From NCBI RefSeq assembly GCF_052324685.1, contig NC_135219.1, positions 21,623,258 to 21,687,257 of the forward strand: a DNA stretch of 64,000 nucleotides. Direction: 5' to 3'. Both the position numbers and the translations under genes were made by a program. Source of the stretch: Brachyhypopomus gauderio (taxonomy: Eukaryota; Chordata; Actinopteri; Gymnotiformes; Hypopomidae). The notes under the pieces were generated by a model that ran no database searches, had not been told where the DNA came from, and saw only the letters and a list, made by a program, of their open reading frames with translations. This document shows, piece after piece, positions 1-17,634 of the stretch (its first letter is position 1; each line of letters begins with the position of its first letter).

Positions 1-250
1 ATGTGTGTGACTGTGGAGTGGGTATTAGAGAGATGTGTGTGTCTGTGTGGTGTATATGTGTGTGACTGTGGAGTGGGTATGAGGGAGATGTGTGTGTCTG
101 TGTGGTGTATATGTGTGTGACTGTGGAGTGGGTATGAGAGAGATGTGTGTGTCTGTGTGGTGTATATGTGTGTGACTGTGGAGTGGGTATGAGAGAGATG
201 TGTGGTGTATGTGTGTGTAACTGTGGAGTGGGTATGAGAGAGATGTATGT
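1..250. repeat. TG-rich minisatellite, left copy
   Basis: A tandem array with a period of about 55 bp. Each unit combines TG runs with a block reading close to GACTGTGGAGTGGGTATGAG. The same array, longer, lies at 35.8-36.6 kb, also just upstream of the second kinase copy, so it belongs to the duplicated segment. Its Thr/His/Ser-rich reading frames are by-products of the repeat. Confidence 0.9.
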
Positions 251-775
251 ATGTGCGCGTGCGTGTGACATTCAAAAATAACTGTCACTCTATCTGTTTC
301 TCTGAGTGGAGAAGCCTTGTTTAATGTGATTTGCACCCTCTGAACAAACGGTTGTAATTCGAGACATATTTAACGTATCGCTTAACCGAAGAGATTGTAT
401 GAGAGAAGACCCCTTGCTGATGATTTTGGTGTAATTGTGTGTGATTTGACCCAATACTGTCTGAATTATCACAAGTTAAACACAGAGGCAAATTGTGAAA
501 AAGCCTATTCTGATTTTGAGAAATTAACATGGGAGCTAATGGAGCAGTTTTTTGTGCCTAGGGCCAAACAAATGCTCATAACTTTAAAAGTAATTGATCA
601 AATGAGTAGATATCTGGGCGTGCCAGAAAGGACAAGTTCCTCTCCCATTTAAAATTTAAATGGAGCTTTTAGGTGAAGGTTTAAGGATTTTACAGCAGTT
701 TATCCAGGAGATTTTTGATCATTTTTCATGACAGCACACAATTTTCAAGCCCTATAATATTCACATAATTCCATA

Positions 776-783
776 TGACGTCA
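776..783. promoter_or_regulatory. Perfect CRE palindrome upstream of kinase copy A
   Basis: TGACGTCA, the full CREB/ATF site, lies 87 bp upstream of the ATG at 870. Two further CGTCA half-site-like CGTCAT motifs follow within 40 bp (799-816). The whole block is kept in copy B (37128-37135). That it is the promoter is inference from position; no transcription start can be seen. Confidence 0.45.
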
Positions 784-869
784 TAATACCTGCTCTGTCG
801 TCATAACAACGTCATAACAAATGAGGGTCATTGCATGTACAGTATAATTCCATATCAGTCTGTATAAAG

Positions 870-6368
<5,499 letters not shown>

Positions 6369-6566
6369 TTGACAACCTGCTCCACATCTTAACATGGCAG
6401 AAAAAGATGAAATACAAATGTGTGATTAAACTATACACCCAGTGTTTTTATGTGTCACTGACTCTCCCTTCTCAAAATAAAACCTGTATTTTGGGCATGG
6501 ATTTTAGACTACAACCAAGATCAGGGGTGATTCACAGAGGTGTCAACTGGCCATAATTGCTCCTCC

Positions 6567-6863
6567 TGTGACGGGCAGGGTGAGCAACTCAAAAAGGAAG
6601 CGATCACGCCAAGTCTCAGGGAAAGAGGATGGTTTAATAGAAAGTGTGCAAACCAAAAACCTGTGCATTGTTCCAAATGAAGAAAATAATAACCAGCAGT
6701 CAACTGGTACAAAGACAAGACATATATAGGAGAACAAACGACCCTCAGGTGAGACGGATCACGGGTCCCGCCCACCTGAGGGACGAACATTACGTGACCA
6801 AAAACAGGACCGCTGCCGCTGTAACCGGGGGCGACCGGTAGGGGGCCCCCCCACAACGTGACA
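6567..6863 (-). repeat. 3' LTR of the 6567-8979 element
   Basis: Direct repeat partner of 8683-8979. It contains an inverted repeat with arms CCCTCAGGTG (6742-6751) and CACCTGAGGG (6773-6782), just upstream of the TATATA box when read on the minus strand. Confidence 0.9.
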
Positions 6864-8682
6864 GACCCCCCCACCAAAGCCGCACTCCCCTCCGGATGTG
6901 CGGCTTACAGCGGCAGCACACAAAACACAACAAAGGGGCGGGAGGGCGGGGACAAGACAGGGACCTGTTCCCTGCCGTCCTGAGCTGAAACACAAAACAC
7001 ACAAGCTCCTCGTCACAGGACGCAGACCAGGCAGGGACCCATTCCCTGCAGTCCTGGAGCTGAAACATAAAACACATAGGTTACCTCGCCTCCTGGGCGG
7101 GACCCTGGACCGACTGGGCCGTCAACAAGACGATAACCACGCCCCGGTCGGTCACAGGGCCCTCGCGCCCTAACCGGCCTTAGGCCGCTTAAGCCCCACC
7201 GCTGAGTGCGGACCGGGAGCACATGGCCCAACGAACGTCACAGGTGTGGATGTGTGCAGGCCGCCACACTGGGGTGCGGCCACGGCTTCTACCAACCACC
7301 TCCCGAACCTACCTCCTCGCTCGGAGCTGACCCCTGCCCTTTTCGCTAGGGGTCACCCCAGACTCCTGGGGAGTGAACCCCTCCTGGGGCCCCTCATCTC
7401 AAGGTGGACTCCTCCACCCAACCCAGGAGCGCCAGAGACCAGGGCCCTGGCAATCCGCATCAGGGACACGCTGGTCACCCCGAGCTCGAAGGAGAGGGTC
7501 TCCTCCTGGAGACCCCACTAGGTCCGGGAGTGCCGCAGTCCACCACCAGGAGCGACCTGCAACACATCACACACACACGCACACAGACGACACACAACAT
7601 ATAACACGCACTGCCCTGACCTTTGCACCCCCTTATACCCAGGGGGGAGGGGACCCCTTCTTGGCATGAGGAGACACCCTGTCCATACACCCCAGGCATC
7701 CTCAGCCTACAAAGGGGTACAGGGGCTCCTCCCTGCTCAGGGGTCCCTCCCAAAGGCCAGTTCTCCCAATGGAGCAGTGCCTTCTGAGCCACATGTCGTG
7801 GCTCAGGAACCCCATAGCTCCCCCCCAAAAACATATTTAGGGGGGGCCCCTCTGGGGAATAACAAAACAAAAAACACAAACACAACATATAACATATACG
7901 CACCTGAGATGCCCTGGCACGTGACCTCTAATGGGCCCCTCCCCACACACAGTGAAGAGGGGTGCAAGAGAGGAATTACATAAAACAAAGCACGCTACAC
8001 TCCAGGACAAAACGAACGGACAGGACCCACCGATGCGCGCGCTCTGTGGAGCGCGACGCGCCCACTCCCACTCCACTCTCTCTCTCTCTCACCGTTTTCA
8101 CCACGGGATCCGTAGATATTTGGAGAGAGAGAGCTATGCGCGAGCGGCTTGCGCGTCACGCCCACAGCGACGCGTCTCTCTGGCTCGCAGTCGCTCACCC
8201 CCGTCACCGTGGGATATCGGGTGAGCGAGGCGAAAGGAGCAGAGAGACGCGTCTCACGCGTTCTAGCGCGCAGCACGCATCGGTGGACCCGTCTACATAC
8301 ACACACAAACACCACCAGCGAAACACACACACACTCACTCACGTCCGCATCGTTATTAAAACAAAACACAACGTACATACACACACACACATACATACAG
8401 ACGATAACGAACAACGGACGTGCGCAATGTGAGGCACCGGTAGTTTCGCTGGGCGAGAGCGGAGTCTACTGGTCCCCAGCTCTAGTCACCGCCGTGTTAC
8501 TTTACGGGTTTTAACACAAACAACATTTACACACGGCGGGACGAGTGGGGACAGACTCAACACACTCTCGGACAAAACACGACAAACACACAGCACGTAG
8601 ACAAACACTTACCACGAGACATGACCACGAACGAAGGAGAAAGTAAGAGAGACTGGCGGCTTCCGAAGGTGGCTGGTTATTC

Positions 8683-8979
8683 TGTGACGGGCAGGGTGAG
8701 CAACTCAAAAATGAAGCGATCACGCCAAGTCTCAGGGAAAGAGGATGGTTTAATAGAAAGTGTGCAAACCAAAAACCCGTGCATTGTTCCAAATGAAGGA
8801 AATAATAACCAGCAGTCAACTGGTATAAAGACAAGACATATATAGACGAACAAACGACCCTCAGGTGAGACGGATCACGGGTCCCGCCCACCTGAGGGAC
8901 GAACATCACATGACCAAAAACAGGACCGCTGCCGCTGTAACAGAGGGCGACCGGTAGGGGGCCTCCCCACAACGTGACA
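8683..8979 (-). repeat. 5' LTR of the 6567-8979 element
   Basis: Same length and ends as 6567-6863. The inverted-repeat arms lie at 8858-8867 and 8889-8898. The interior side (8682 downward) does not start with the TGG expected of a standard primer-binding site. Confidence 0.9.
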
Positions 8980-8984
8980 CCTCC

Positions 8985-9488
8985 AGGTTATGCATTCCAT
9001 TTTATGCAATATTTGATACACCCTTGCCAAATCCATGTAGATCTTTTGTTCCAGTAACCATTCATTATTGTAATTCAAAAACATTAGATAATCTCTCATT
9101 CATTGTGTCCATGAATCACTGATAACACTTTTAGAGTATGTGGAACAGCAGAGTAAGTGTTAATAACCCAGTTTGTAAAATAGGTTACTGAAAATATAGA
9201 TAAAAATATATAGATTATGTACAGTTGAAGTCAGAACATGCATGTTATACTCTCTTGCTTTGTATTGTGAGTTTGCAGGAGTATATTTAATTTAAGCATA
9301 TGTGCATATGGTGTAAACATTCATTCAGTTTCATTTTTGTGTGCATAAAGCATGCATATTTGCACAGGTTAACATTTAAATAAGTGTAAAATCTTTTTTG
9401 TCTTATACTGTATATGTGTATAGTGAAAAGATATATATTTTGTATAGGCTCTCTTGGCTTTATGTGTGGTATATATGTGCACTGTGTG
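8985..9488. other. AT-rich spacer, no gene seen
   Basis: Unique-looking AT-rich sequence between the LTR element and the L1 target site. No splice-competent coding block or repeat signature was recognised. Confidence 0.6.
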
Positions 9489-9531
9489 AATATTGGTGCA
9501 TTTATTTATTTATTATTATTTTTTTTTTTTG

Positions 9532-11645
9532 GCCCACCTCCACCCCCCCATCTTTGGAGGACAACTTTGTTTTTATGTACAGATTTAAATGGCAATTATA
9601 ACAATTCTGTATAATATATAGTGTAGTGATAACAATATATAGTGATAACAATATGCAAAGTGATAATTATTGGGGTTAGGTGGACCAAGAAAAGAGGGGG
9701 AGAGAAATAATAAAAAGGGAAAAGACAGAGGTAGGAGAAGAAAGGAGAAGAAAAAGAAAAGAAGAAAAAAAAATTAATAATAATAAAATAATAATAATAA
9801 TATTAATAAAATAAAACATGCAACCAGCTCAAATGACCACTGCAAAGAAGTACAGAAAGTAAACCAAATACATATAGTGCAGATGAGTGCGATGTATGGG
9901 TGTGTGTGAGTGTGTGTTTATGTGCAACCTAGAAGTGCAACATAGGATAGATGTATGGAATGTACTTACCAGCAAGGGTGGGTAGCTGCGACAGCATACC
10001 CCCAGAGGCCAGAGGCGGGTGGGGAGAGACCCGGGAATCCCACCCGCCCACGGCCCCCCACAGAGCGGTGGAGTACCAGAGCCGCACTTCCCAGAAACCC
10101 TCACCCGCCCGCCCCCGCAGGCGGGAGAGAGAGACCCCGGACAGCGCCCCACCAGTCAAGGAGCGCAGGTCCAGGGGAACCAGAGGGAACAGAGCGCCTC
10201 CCCCCCAGGATGCCCCCCCCCCCCCCCCAGGGGCCAGCGGCAAAACCACGGCGCCACGCGCCCGGAAAGCCACCCACCACCCGGCAGGGCCCACCTCCCG
10301 CCGAGGAGCACCCGGCCGCCCCATACCACCACCGCCCAGGGGAGCGGGCCAACCGCCCCTACGCCGGGGGGCCAAGCCGGACTCCGGAGCTCCAAGGCGC
10401 CCCCCCTCTGGAGTGGTGCAGTAGTCTCAGGGGAGTGTCCATGAGTGAACCGGGCACGACCAGCCCCGACCCAGAACCAGCTGTCCTCACCCACATAACC
10501 AAACCCACCCTACATTCGCCCCTATACACCCCCACCATGTACACACCCACCCCCACACACACACACATACACTCAAATTCACCCTCACACCTCCAAACCT
10601 GGCCATATGTCCCCTCCCTCCAACACGCACTCATTCATCCACCCATTCAGAAACAAGAAGAAAACAAGGACAGAGACACACACTTATCCAGACTAGCACA
10701 CCCTCTGCGGCAGGGGCAAATGGCTGGACCAGCAAGGACCAGTAGCGGTCCAAGGAAGCCACCAGCCCAGTCCCGTGCCATGCTAATGCTTAGGTCCAGA
10801 GGAAAGGGTCCTCTGGAAGAGGAGAGCCAGCTTGCTAGCTGGCTCATTGAGCACCGAACTTCACTGCCCCCCCAGCTCAAGGCAGGGAGCGGTCGACCCG
10901 GGGAGACCAGGGCGGCAACCCCCCCACCACCACATCCAAGCCCGGATCCACACCACCCCCACCACAGAGAGCAGCCGGTCCGCACATCCACATACACCTA
11001 GACACACATTTCTTTCATACACGTATGCACTCACACACATTTAACCCATAAATATATACATATACATACATACATCCATCCATATATATAAATATATACA
11101 TACACATACATACATATATACATATATATCTACACATACATATACACCCACACACGCTAGTCCCATATACACCACACCCCTGTGTATGCACCCACAACCA
11201 TACCAATCGCACAGTGAACAAACGATGACAGACATCAACAGTATTGAGGACATGCTGGTCGGAGTCCGGAACCCTACCTCCCGGCCCACCCCAGACATCC
11301 CCATCATCCACCACCCCACTCCCACCACCCAGGCACCTCGGAGCCCCAAGGCCCAGACCCGACCCCCCGACCCAGGCCGACCGACCCACCCCCCCCAGCG
11401 GCGCAACCGCAGTGGCGCAGGTCCCCCCGCACGGGCAGGGCCCCAGCTCGGGGTCGGGGGGCCCCAGGCACCAGGCCCCGGGTCCCGCCACCCGGCCCCA
11501 CAGGGGAGGCCAGCCACCCCGCCGAGGGCCAGCACCTGCCCCCCCCCCACGCCCCGAAAGTGGCCGGCACGAGCAGTCTCCCCGGGGTCGACCCCCACCC
11601 ACCAACCGGCCCTCCGGGGGCCGAGGCCCCTGCCAACCACCCCGA
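9532..11645 (-). other. L1 3' UTR, strongly G-rich on the sense strand
   Basis: About 2.1 kb between the ORF2 stop and the A-rich tail. On the element's sense (minus) strand 9.95-11.64 kb is dominated by G runs, including a run of about 16 at 10213-10228, with an AT/TA microsatellite patch near 11.05-11.15 kb. The long proline-, glycine- and arginine-rich frames on both strands come from this composition and are not genes. Confidence 0.75.
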
Positions 11646-14600
11646 CTAGCTAATGGAACTGATCAGTGGGGACCAAAGAGAATTAAATTCCTCCAACTGG
11701 TCTTTAGAGGAAGCAGACATTCTCTCCAGACAGATGTGATCAAGTAATAAATTTTTGTAATGAGTAATATGCAGGTCCTTTTTCGTTTTCCAATTGATAA
11801 GAATGGTTTTCTTGGCGATGCATAGGGCAGTGAGAACTATGTGTGATATGTCTGCCTCTGTATCTAATTCACTGACGTCTCCTAAGATGCACAGTCTGGG
11901 GGAAGTTGGGATGCAGCTTTTAAGCCCCGTGGACAATTCTACACATACCTTCTTCCAGAATTCCTTAACAGGCCTACAATCCCATATAGCATGCATATAG
12001 TTATCAATTATATTGCCTGTACAGTGGGTGCATATGTTTGATTGTGCTAGGCCCATTTGGAACATCCTTTGTCCTGTATAGTGTGTTCTATGAAGGACTT
12101 TGTATTGTATAAGTTGTAAGTTGGGGCTTTTACTTATTTTGAAGATATTTGTACATATGTCGGTCCAGAAATGTTGATCTGGATTAATAAATAGATCTCG
12201 TTCCCATTTGGCTATCGGAAGGGAGATTGAGTCATCAAATTTTAACAATAATTTATACAATTTTGATAATAATTTAGGAGTATATAGATTAAAAAATTCA
12301 GTTATCCATGCTGATATTTCTAAGTTCAGTTGATTGCGGTTGAATCTCTGTTGAATGATGGATTTTAATTGTTGATATTCCAGAAATCTACTGTTGTTTA
12401 TTCCATATTCTGATACAAGTTCCTGGAATGTGACAAAGTTTCCATCTTTAATAACATGTTCTAAATTTTTTATTCCCCTGTCATGCCATGATGAAAAATG
12501 TAGTACTTTCTTGTTCTGACAGATGTCTGGATTGTTCCAAATGGGTGTTAGTTTGCATGGGATGAGTGGGGACCGAGTTAATTTAAGGAATTCCCACCAG
12601 GCTGTCAGTGAAGTATTTATATTAAGGCTTTTAAAGCAGTCCTGATGCTTAATATTAGAGCTAATGTAAGGTAGGTCTGAGAGTTTTATTTTCCCGCAAA
12701 ATGCTTGTTCTAGGTCCAACCATGGCCTGTCTATTAAGTCGTATTTGACCCATTTTAAAATGTACTGTAATCTATTGGCTAAGAAATATTGATAAAAATT
12801 TGGTAATTCTAAGCCACCATTGCGTTTTGGCTTTTGCAAGGTTTTCATACTTATTCTTGATGGCTTGTTTTTCCATAGAAATTTTGAGATGTTTGAATCT
12901 AGGGATTTAAACCAAGCAGCAGAGGGTTTATTTGGGATTAATGAGAATAAATAGTTAACTTTGGGTAGAACCATCATTTTAATGGTAGCCACTCTCCCCA
13001 TGAGTGATATAGGTAAAGCGTTCCAACGTGTGAGATCATCTTCTATTGTTTTTAATAGAGGGATATGATTTAACTGCACCAAGTCTAACAGTTTAGCAGA
13101 GACATGTATGCCTAAATATCTAATATTACCTGATTGTAGTGGAGTGGTGGTCGTGTTCTGGAAACTACAGTTTATAGGCAAAACTGTTGATTTGCCCCAG
13201 TTGATGGAATATTCTGTTATAGAAGAGAAGCTGTCTATAAGTTTGATTGTATTCGGAAGGGAAGCTTGTGTGTTCTGTAGGAAAAGTAATACATCATCTG
13301 CGTAGAGACTTATCCTATGGTTTGTGGTTCCTGTGTTAATTCCTGTAATATTTGCCTTTTGTCGAATTGCTGCTGCTAATGGCTCAATGAAGAGAACGAA
13401 AAGTGAGGGTGATAGTGGACAGCCCTGCCTGGTGCCCCTTTGCAGAGTGAAGCTTTGTGAGGTGATGTCGTTTGTCCTAACCCGTGCATTAGGAGAACTA
13501 TGTAAGGCTTTGATCCAGTTAATGAAGGATGGGCCAAATCCAAATTTGTGTAGAACTGCTAATAAATATTTCCAGTTTACCCGGTCAAATGCTTTTTCTG
13601 CATCTAAAGATACAATGGTAGTCTCTAATTTGTTAATTGTGCAGTAATCTATTATGTTTATTAGTCTGCGTGTATTGTTGGCAGATTGTCTACCCTTGAT
13701 AAAACCTGTCTGGTCTGGATGTATTATAAGTGGGGTGATTTCCTCTAATCTTCTGGCAAGTGCTTTGCAAATAATTTTAAGATCTACGTTTATGAGTGAA
13801 ATGGGGCGATAGCTGGAAGGAAGTGTAGGGTCTTTGCCTGGCTTTAGAAGTACACTGATGTTAGCAGAATTCATGTCTGGAGACAGGACATGATCTTTTT
13901 GAATTTGATTTACCATTCTAAAAAAGGTTGGTTCTAGCACAGACCATAATTCTTTGTAGAATTCTACAGGAAATCCATCTGGTCCTGGAGCTTTGTTATT
14001 TGGTAGCTGCTGTAAGGCTTCATGTAATTCGGGCAGAGCAAGTGGTGAATCCAGTGCAACAATTTGTTCGTTTTCTAGCTTTGGGAGATTTATATTATTA
14101 ATAAATTCTTCAATAGCTGAATCTGATGGATTAATCTGTGATGCGTATAAAGCTTTATAAAACTCTTTAAAAGCTTTATTTATTTGTTGTGGGTCGTGAA
14201 TAATGCTGCCTGTTGAGTTCTTAATAGAGGAGATAGTTGTTTTTTCCTTATTAAGCTTTAACTGATTAGCAAGGAATTTTCCAGATTTATTGCCATGTTC
14301 AAAATTCTGCCAGCGCAGTCTTTGCAGTAAAAATTGTGTCTTTTTATCTATTATTTCATTCAATTCCAGTTTGAGTTTCCTCAGCTTGTTCAGTGTGTGT
14401 TCTTGTGGTGAAGCAGCATGGGCAGCTTCTAAAGATTTTATTTTTTCTTCCAATTCTAATACCTGTGTTTTTTCTGTCTTTTTCTTATGTGTGCAGTAGG
14501 ATATTATTTTCCCCCGCATTACTGCCTTCCCTGCTTCCCAAAGAACACACGGAGAGGTACCTGGTAGATCGTTATATTCTAAATATGTTGCCCATTCTTT

Positions 14601-14853
14601 TTTGAAGTAATTAATGAAATCTTGTTCCTTAAGTAATGATGTATTTAATCTCCAGTTCCTCGTTGCTGGTGTGGTTCTTTTCTGTGTCAAAGAGAGAGAG
14701 ACCGGTGCATGGTCACTGATAGTGATAGGGTGAATACAAGTGTCTGTGACATCTGTCATAATGGAATTGCTAACTAAGAAGTTGTCTAAACGAGAATGTG
14801 AGTGGTGTACTGCCGAAAAGAAAGAGTAGTCCCGGAGAGTGGGGTGTTGTGAA

Positions 14854-15814
14854 CAGTGTTGCCATAGTTACTTTGAAACAGTAATCCGACTACTGACTAC
14901 TGACTACTTCTTTAAAAAGTAACTCAGTTAAGTTACTGACTACTTGCTTTTAAAAGTAACTAAGTTAGATTACTTTTAGTTACTTTCAGCAGAGGCTGAT
15001 CCCCCGCCCCTATAACATGAAAATGACTACCAGTTCTGCCAATACTCACTTTATTGACATGTATTTTAACCGGAACATCAAAAATGACACTGGCATTTGT
15101 AAACTTTTTCTTGAAATAGGCTTACATGTTTTTTAAATAAATAAATAAGACAGTCTTTCTGTTCAACTCCGCCCACTTACAGGGTTGCCAACTGTCACGC
15201 ATTGAGACACACGCATTTGACTGTCTTCACACGCTTACGCCACACTTCCGATATCTCACGCCGAAAAAAAAATCCAGTTTATTTACCTCTGATCCACATC
15301 TATGATTCAATGAGTTACTAGTTCGATCTGGCGCCAACCACCGGCGATCGATCGATCGCGATATAATACTGAATTTAGTCAATTTTACACCCCGCCCGGT
15401 AACAATTTACGTTCGCCGCCAAGCCCCGGTTTTTTTTTTTTTTTTTTCAGTTTTGACGTTGTGTTTTTGAAAGTAGACAGCACTCTGTCGCCAGGACAGA
15501 GTGTACAACGGACCTTAATGTTGTCTTCCTTAGCCGAAATAAAATCAAAATAATGCCTGTATTTCCAGCTGCTAAAGGCGAACCTCTCCTTCCATCTGAC
15601 TTTGGCGCCGCAGAGCAGAGATGACGTAACCGCGTAAGAAACGTGTAGCCAAAAAATAAGAATGAATAAATATAACCTACGTTCCCCCGAAATGCAGAAA
15701 TAGTAACGCACGATGTTTTAGATAAGTAACTTTAATCTGACTACTAGTTTTTAAATAGTAGTTGCGTTAGACTACTCGTTACTGAAAAAAGTAGTCCGAC
15801 TACAGGCATCACTG
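14854..15814 (-). mobile_element. hAT element nested in L1 ORF2
   Basis: 961 bp with ends CAGTGTTGCC and GGCATCACTG and a perfect 8-bp duplication GTTGTGAA (14846-14853, 15815-15822). It belongs to the same family as 2570-3331 but in the opposite orientation, and keeps an interior segment that copy lacks. No full transposase is present, so it must be mobilised in trans. Confidence 0.93.
15450..15711 (-). pseudogene. BED-type zinc-finger remnant of the hAT transposase
   Basis: A minus-strand frame inside the nested hAT element with a segment (around KYRHYFDF, followed by a C-x-x-C pair) typical of the BED finger that starts many hAT transposases. It runs into a poly-lysine tract encoded by a T-run at 15430-15447, and no catalytic domain follows. 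I read it as the leftover first domain of the autonomous parent. Confidence 0.55.
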
Positions 15815-16869
15815 GTTGTGAACGCCACGCATCAGAGAACCCAAAATCGTTCATATATTGTTTTAGGGTGTCTATAGACTGCCAGTTCCTTTGACTCACT
15901 GCTGTACTGAGCTTGTCGATATCTGGATCAAGTACCAAGTTGAAGTCTCCTCCTGTTATTAGTTTGGTGTCAGAGTGATCAGAGAGTGCAGTGAAAATAT
16001 TGTGGAAAAAGGAGGGGTCGTCAACATTCGGCCCATATATGTTAGCAAAACATAAACGCATATTTAGAATGGATGGGTTGAGTATTATGTATCTACCATC
16101 TGGATCAGTTATATTGTTGCTAATGGAAAAGCTTATCCTTTTATTAATTAATATGGCCACCCCCCTTTGTTTTGAGTTGTAACAGGCTGAGTACAAGTGT
16201 GGGAACTGAGGAGAGGTCAGTGTGTATGTAGGTGTTTTAGACATATGTGTTTCCTGTAGAAAGACAATATCTGCTTGTAAGTCGTTTAGCCGATTAAAAA
16301 TTTTCAATCTCTTTTCCCTCGAACCAGTTCCACGTACATTCCATGTGACGAACTTCAGTGAACTAATGTTAAAACTACTTGTTTGAGTGTTGGATGGTTG
16401 CTAAAGGTGTGTGTGTTGCACTTCTGTGTAGTATGCCTGTGTTGAATGTTTCGTGTATGTGTCTGCGTCTGCGCTACATGCCTATGTGTCTGTGCCTGCA
16501 TGAATCGGTCATGTGTGTGTATCTCCTGTGTGTTAGTGTGAGAATGTGCTATATGTCTACGTGTGTGTCTGTTTTGCCTACCTGCCTGCATGTGCGTGTG
16601 TGTGTGCATACAATACATTGCAGTCTTGAAAGTGGGTGAACAAATCGCTGGGTGAGTGTAGAAAGAGAAAAAGAGAGGGGAAGGGAAAAGGAGACGTACA
16701 CTGAAAGTGCATATACAACAAAAAAACAACTAGGACTAATGACGGAAAACATACAGTACGGTGCTAATTAGACCGGCATTAGTTATTTAAATTAAACATG
16801 TCTTGTTGTTCTAGGCGAAAAGTAATGTGTAGTAAGGAGTTGGTGTCGGTGTTGATACATTTCACCTGT

Positions 16870-17634
16870 TTAGAACAGCCATGGTGTTGTGTTGGTGTCG
16901 CGGTAGAGTTGACCGTTTACGTAGAGTTTATCCACTGATATTACAGCCCGGGATCCTGCCTGGATGAAACTCTTGCGGATGGGAAACAAGACCTTGCGTC
17001 GCTCCAGGATTTCTTTGGGGAACTGATCGTTAATACTGAAGTTGGTTCCCTTCAGCTCCCGGCCGCGGCTCTTCAGCAGTTCCTTTTGTTTGAAATGTTC
17101 AAATTTTGCCACGATCGGTCTGGGTCTCCGCACATCTGGCCGTTTCCCCCCCAGGCGGTGAACGCGGTGAAAGCTGATGGTTTTGACGGTTGCCTCTGAG
17201 ACTTTTAGGTGAGTCTGTATGAATGTTTTCACCGTAGTCTCGGGGTCTTCGTCCGCCTTCTCCGGGATACCTGCAAATATAAGATTGTCTCTCATACTGC
17301 GGGACTGAAGATCAATGACAGTTTCCTTTATTTTTTTGTTTTCTTCAGAGAGTCGGGTCATTCCCTCGGTGAGCGATTTCACCGACTCTCTGAGAACCGT
17401 ATTTTCATCCGCGAGTGCTTCCACTTGCTGCTGGCTAAATTCCACCGACTCACGCAACGCCTGAAACTCTTGGTGGAGAATTTCCACCAGCGCCAGGCGC
17501 GCGTCAAACCTGGACAGTTTGGTGTTGATGGACTCCAGGATGTCCGCCGTGTTGCAGGTGTGTGGGGAAGCCGCTCCCGGGGAAGCTTCGGCACGGCTCC
17601 TCTTGGTCGATGGCGTCTTGTCTGGTTTGCTCAT
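16870..17634 (-). CDS. L1 ORF1 RNA-binding protein
   Basis: A 254-residue intact frame. The start is taken at the ATG at 17634; the frame stays open upstream to 17682 but without another ATG. The protein opens with a basic, Ser/Pro-rich segment, then a heptad-rich coiled coil (roughly residues 45-125). An RRM-like segment follows (RDNLIFAGIPE near residue 130), and a basic C-terminal domain containing FHRVHRLG and a PRPIVAKF-type strand. This order is that of L1 ORF1p, a trimeric nucleic-acid chaperone that coats the element's RNA. No frameshift or stop is seen, unlike ORF2, which is cut by an insertion. Confidence 0.88.
   Translation of the reverse strand: MSKPDKTPSTKRSRAEASPGAASPHTCNTADILESINTKLSRFDARLALVEILHQEFQALRESVEFSQQQVEALADENTVLRESVKSLTEGMTRLSEENKKIKETVIDLQSRSMRDNLIFAGIPEKADEDPETTVKTFIQTHLKVSEATVKTISFHRVHRLGGKRPDVRRPRPIVAKFEHFKQKELLKSRGRELKGTNFSINDQFPKEILERRKVLFPIRKSFIQAGSRAVISVDKLYVNGQLYRDTNTTPWLF

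Larger units (their letters stand above)
6567..8979 (-). mobile_element. Complete coding-poor LTR retroelement
   Basis: Two 297-bp LTRs (6567-6863 and 8683-8979) differ at about 11 positions by eye. They begin TG, end CA, and are flanked by the 5-bp duplication CCTCC (6562-6566 and 8980-8984). Orientation is minus: read that way the LTR has a TATATA box and an ATTAAA poly(A) signal, and a G-rich polypurine tract (about 6865-6878) abuts the left LTR, which is therefore the 3' LTR. The roughly 1.8-kb interior has no gag, pol or env similarity I can see and no convincing primer-binding site. This is a non-autonomous, TRIM/LARD-like element whose enzymes must come from elsewhere. Confidence 0.88.
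11646..16400 (-). pseudogene. L1 ORF2: APE endonuclease and reverse transcriptase, split by a hAT element
   Basis: The 5' part (16400-15815) encodes an apurinic endonuclease domain: TWNVRG, LQETH and GGDFN motifs in order. The 3' part (14845-11646) continues with SDHAP of the endonuclease, then a reverse transcriptase with the catalytic YADDVLLF block near 13.3 kb, and a C-terminal region of about 600 residues. The frame has no ATG before a stop at 16403-16401, so the true start is uncertain. The two halves are in the same frame once the 961-bp insert and one 8-bp target copy are discounted (586 plus 3200 bases, exactly 1262 codons including stop). The protein would nick target DNA and copy the element's RNA. 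As it stands the ORF is interrupted. Confidence 0.9.

Noticed and set aside
395..652. An 85-codon open frame conserved at 36747-37004, just upstream of each kinase gene.
   Set aside because: It has no ATG near its start. Between the copies I count about six amino-acid-changing and only two silent differences, which looks like neutral drift, not a protein under selection.
862..867. A TATAAA sequence next to the kinase start codon.
   Set aside because: It ends two bases before the ATG, too close to direct a transcript that includes this start codon.
6868..8682. Several open frames of 90-156 codons inside the LTR element as gag or accessory proteins.
   Set aside because: Overlapping frames on both strands, low-complexity composition and no retroelement motifs.
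9955..11001. A 348-codon proline-rich frame and several overlapping Gly/Arg-rich frames on both strands.
   Set aside because: They come from the G/C-skewed L1 3' UTR; several frames are open at once and none shows a domain.
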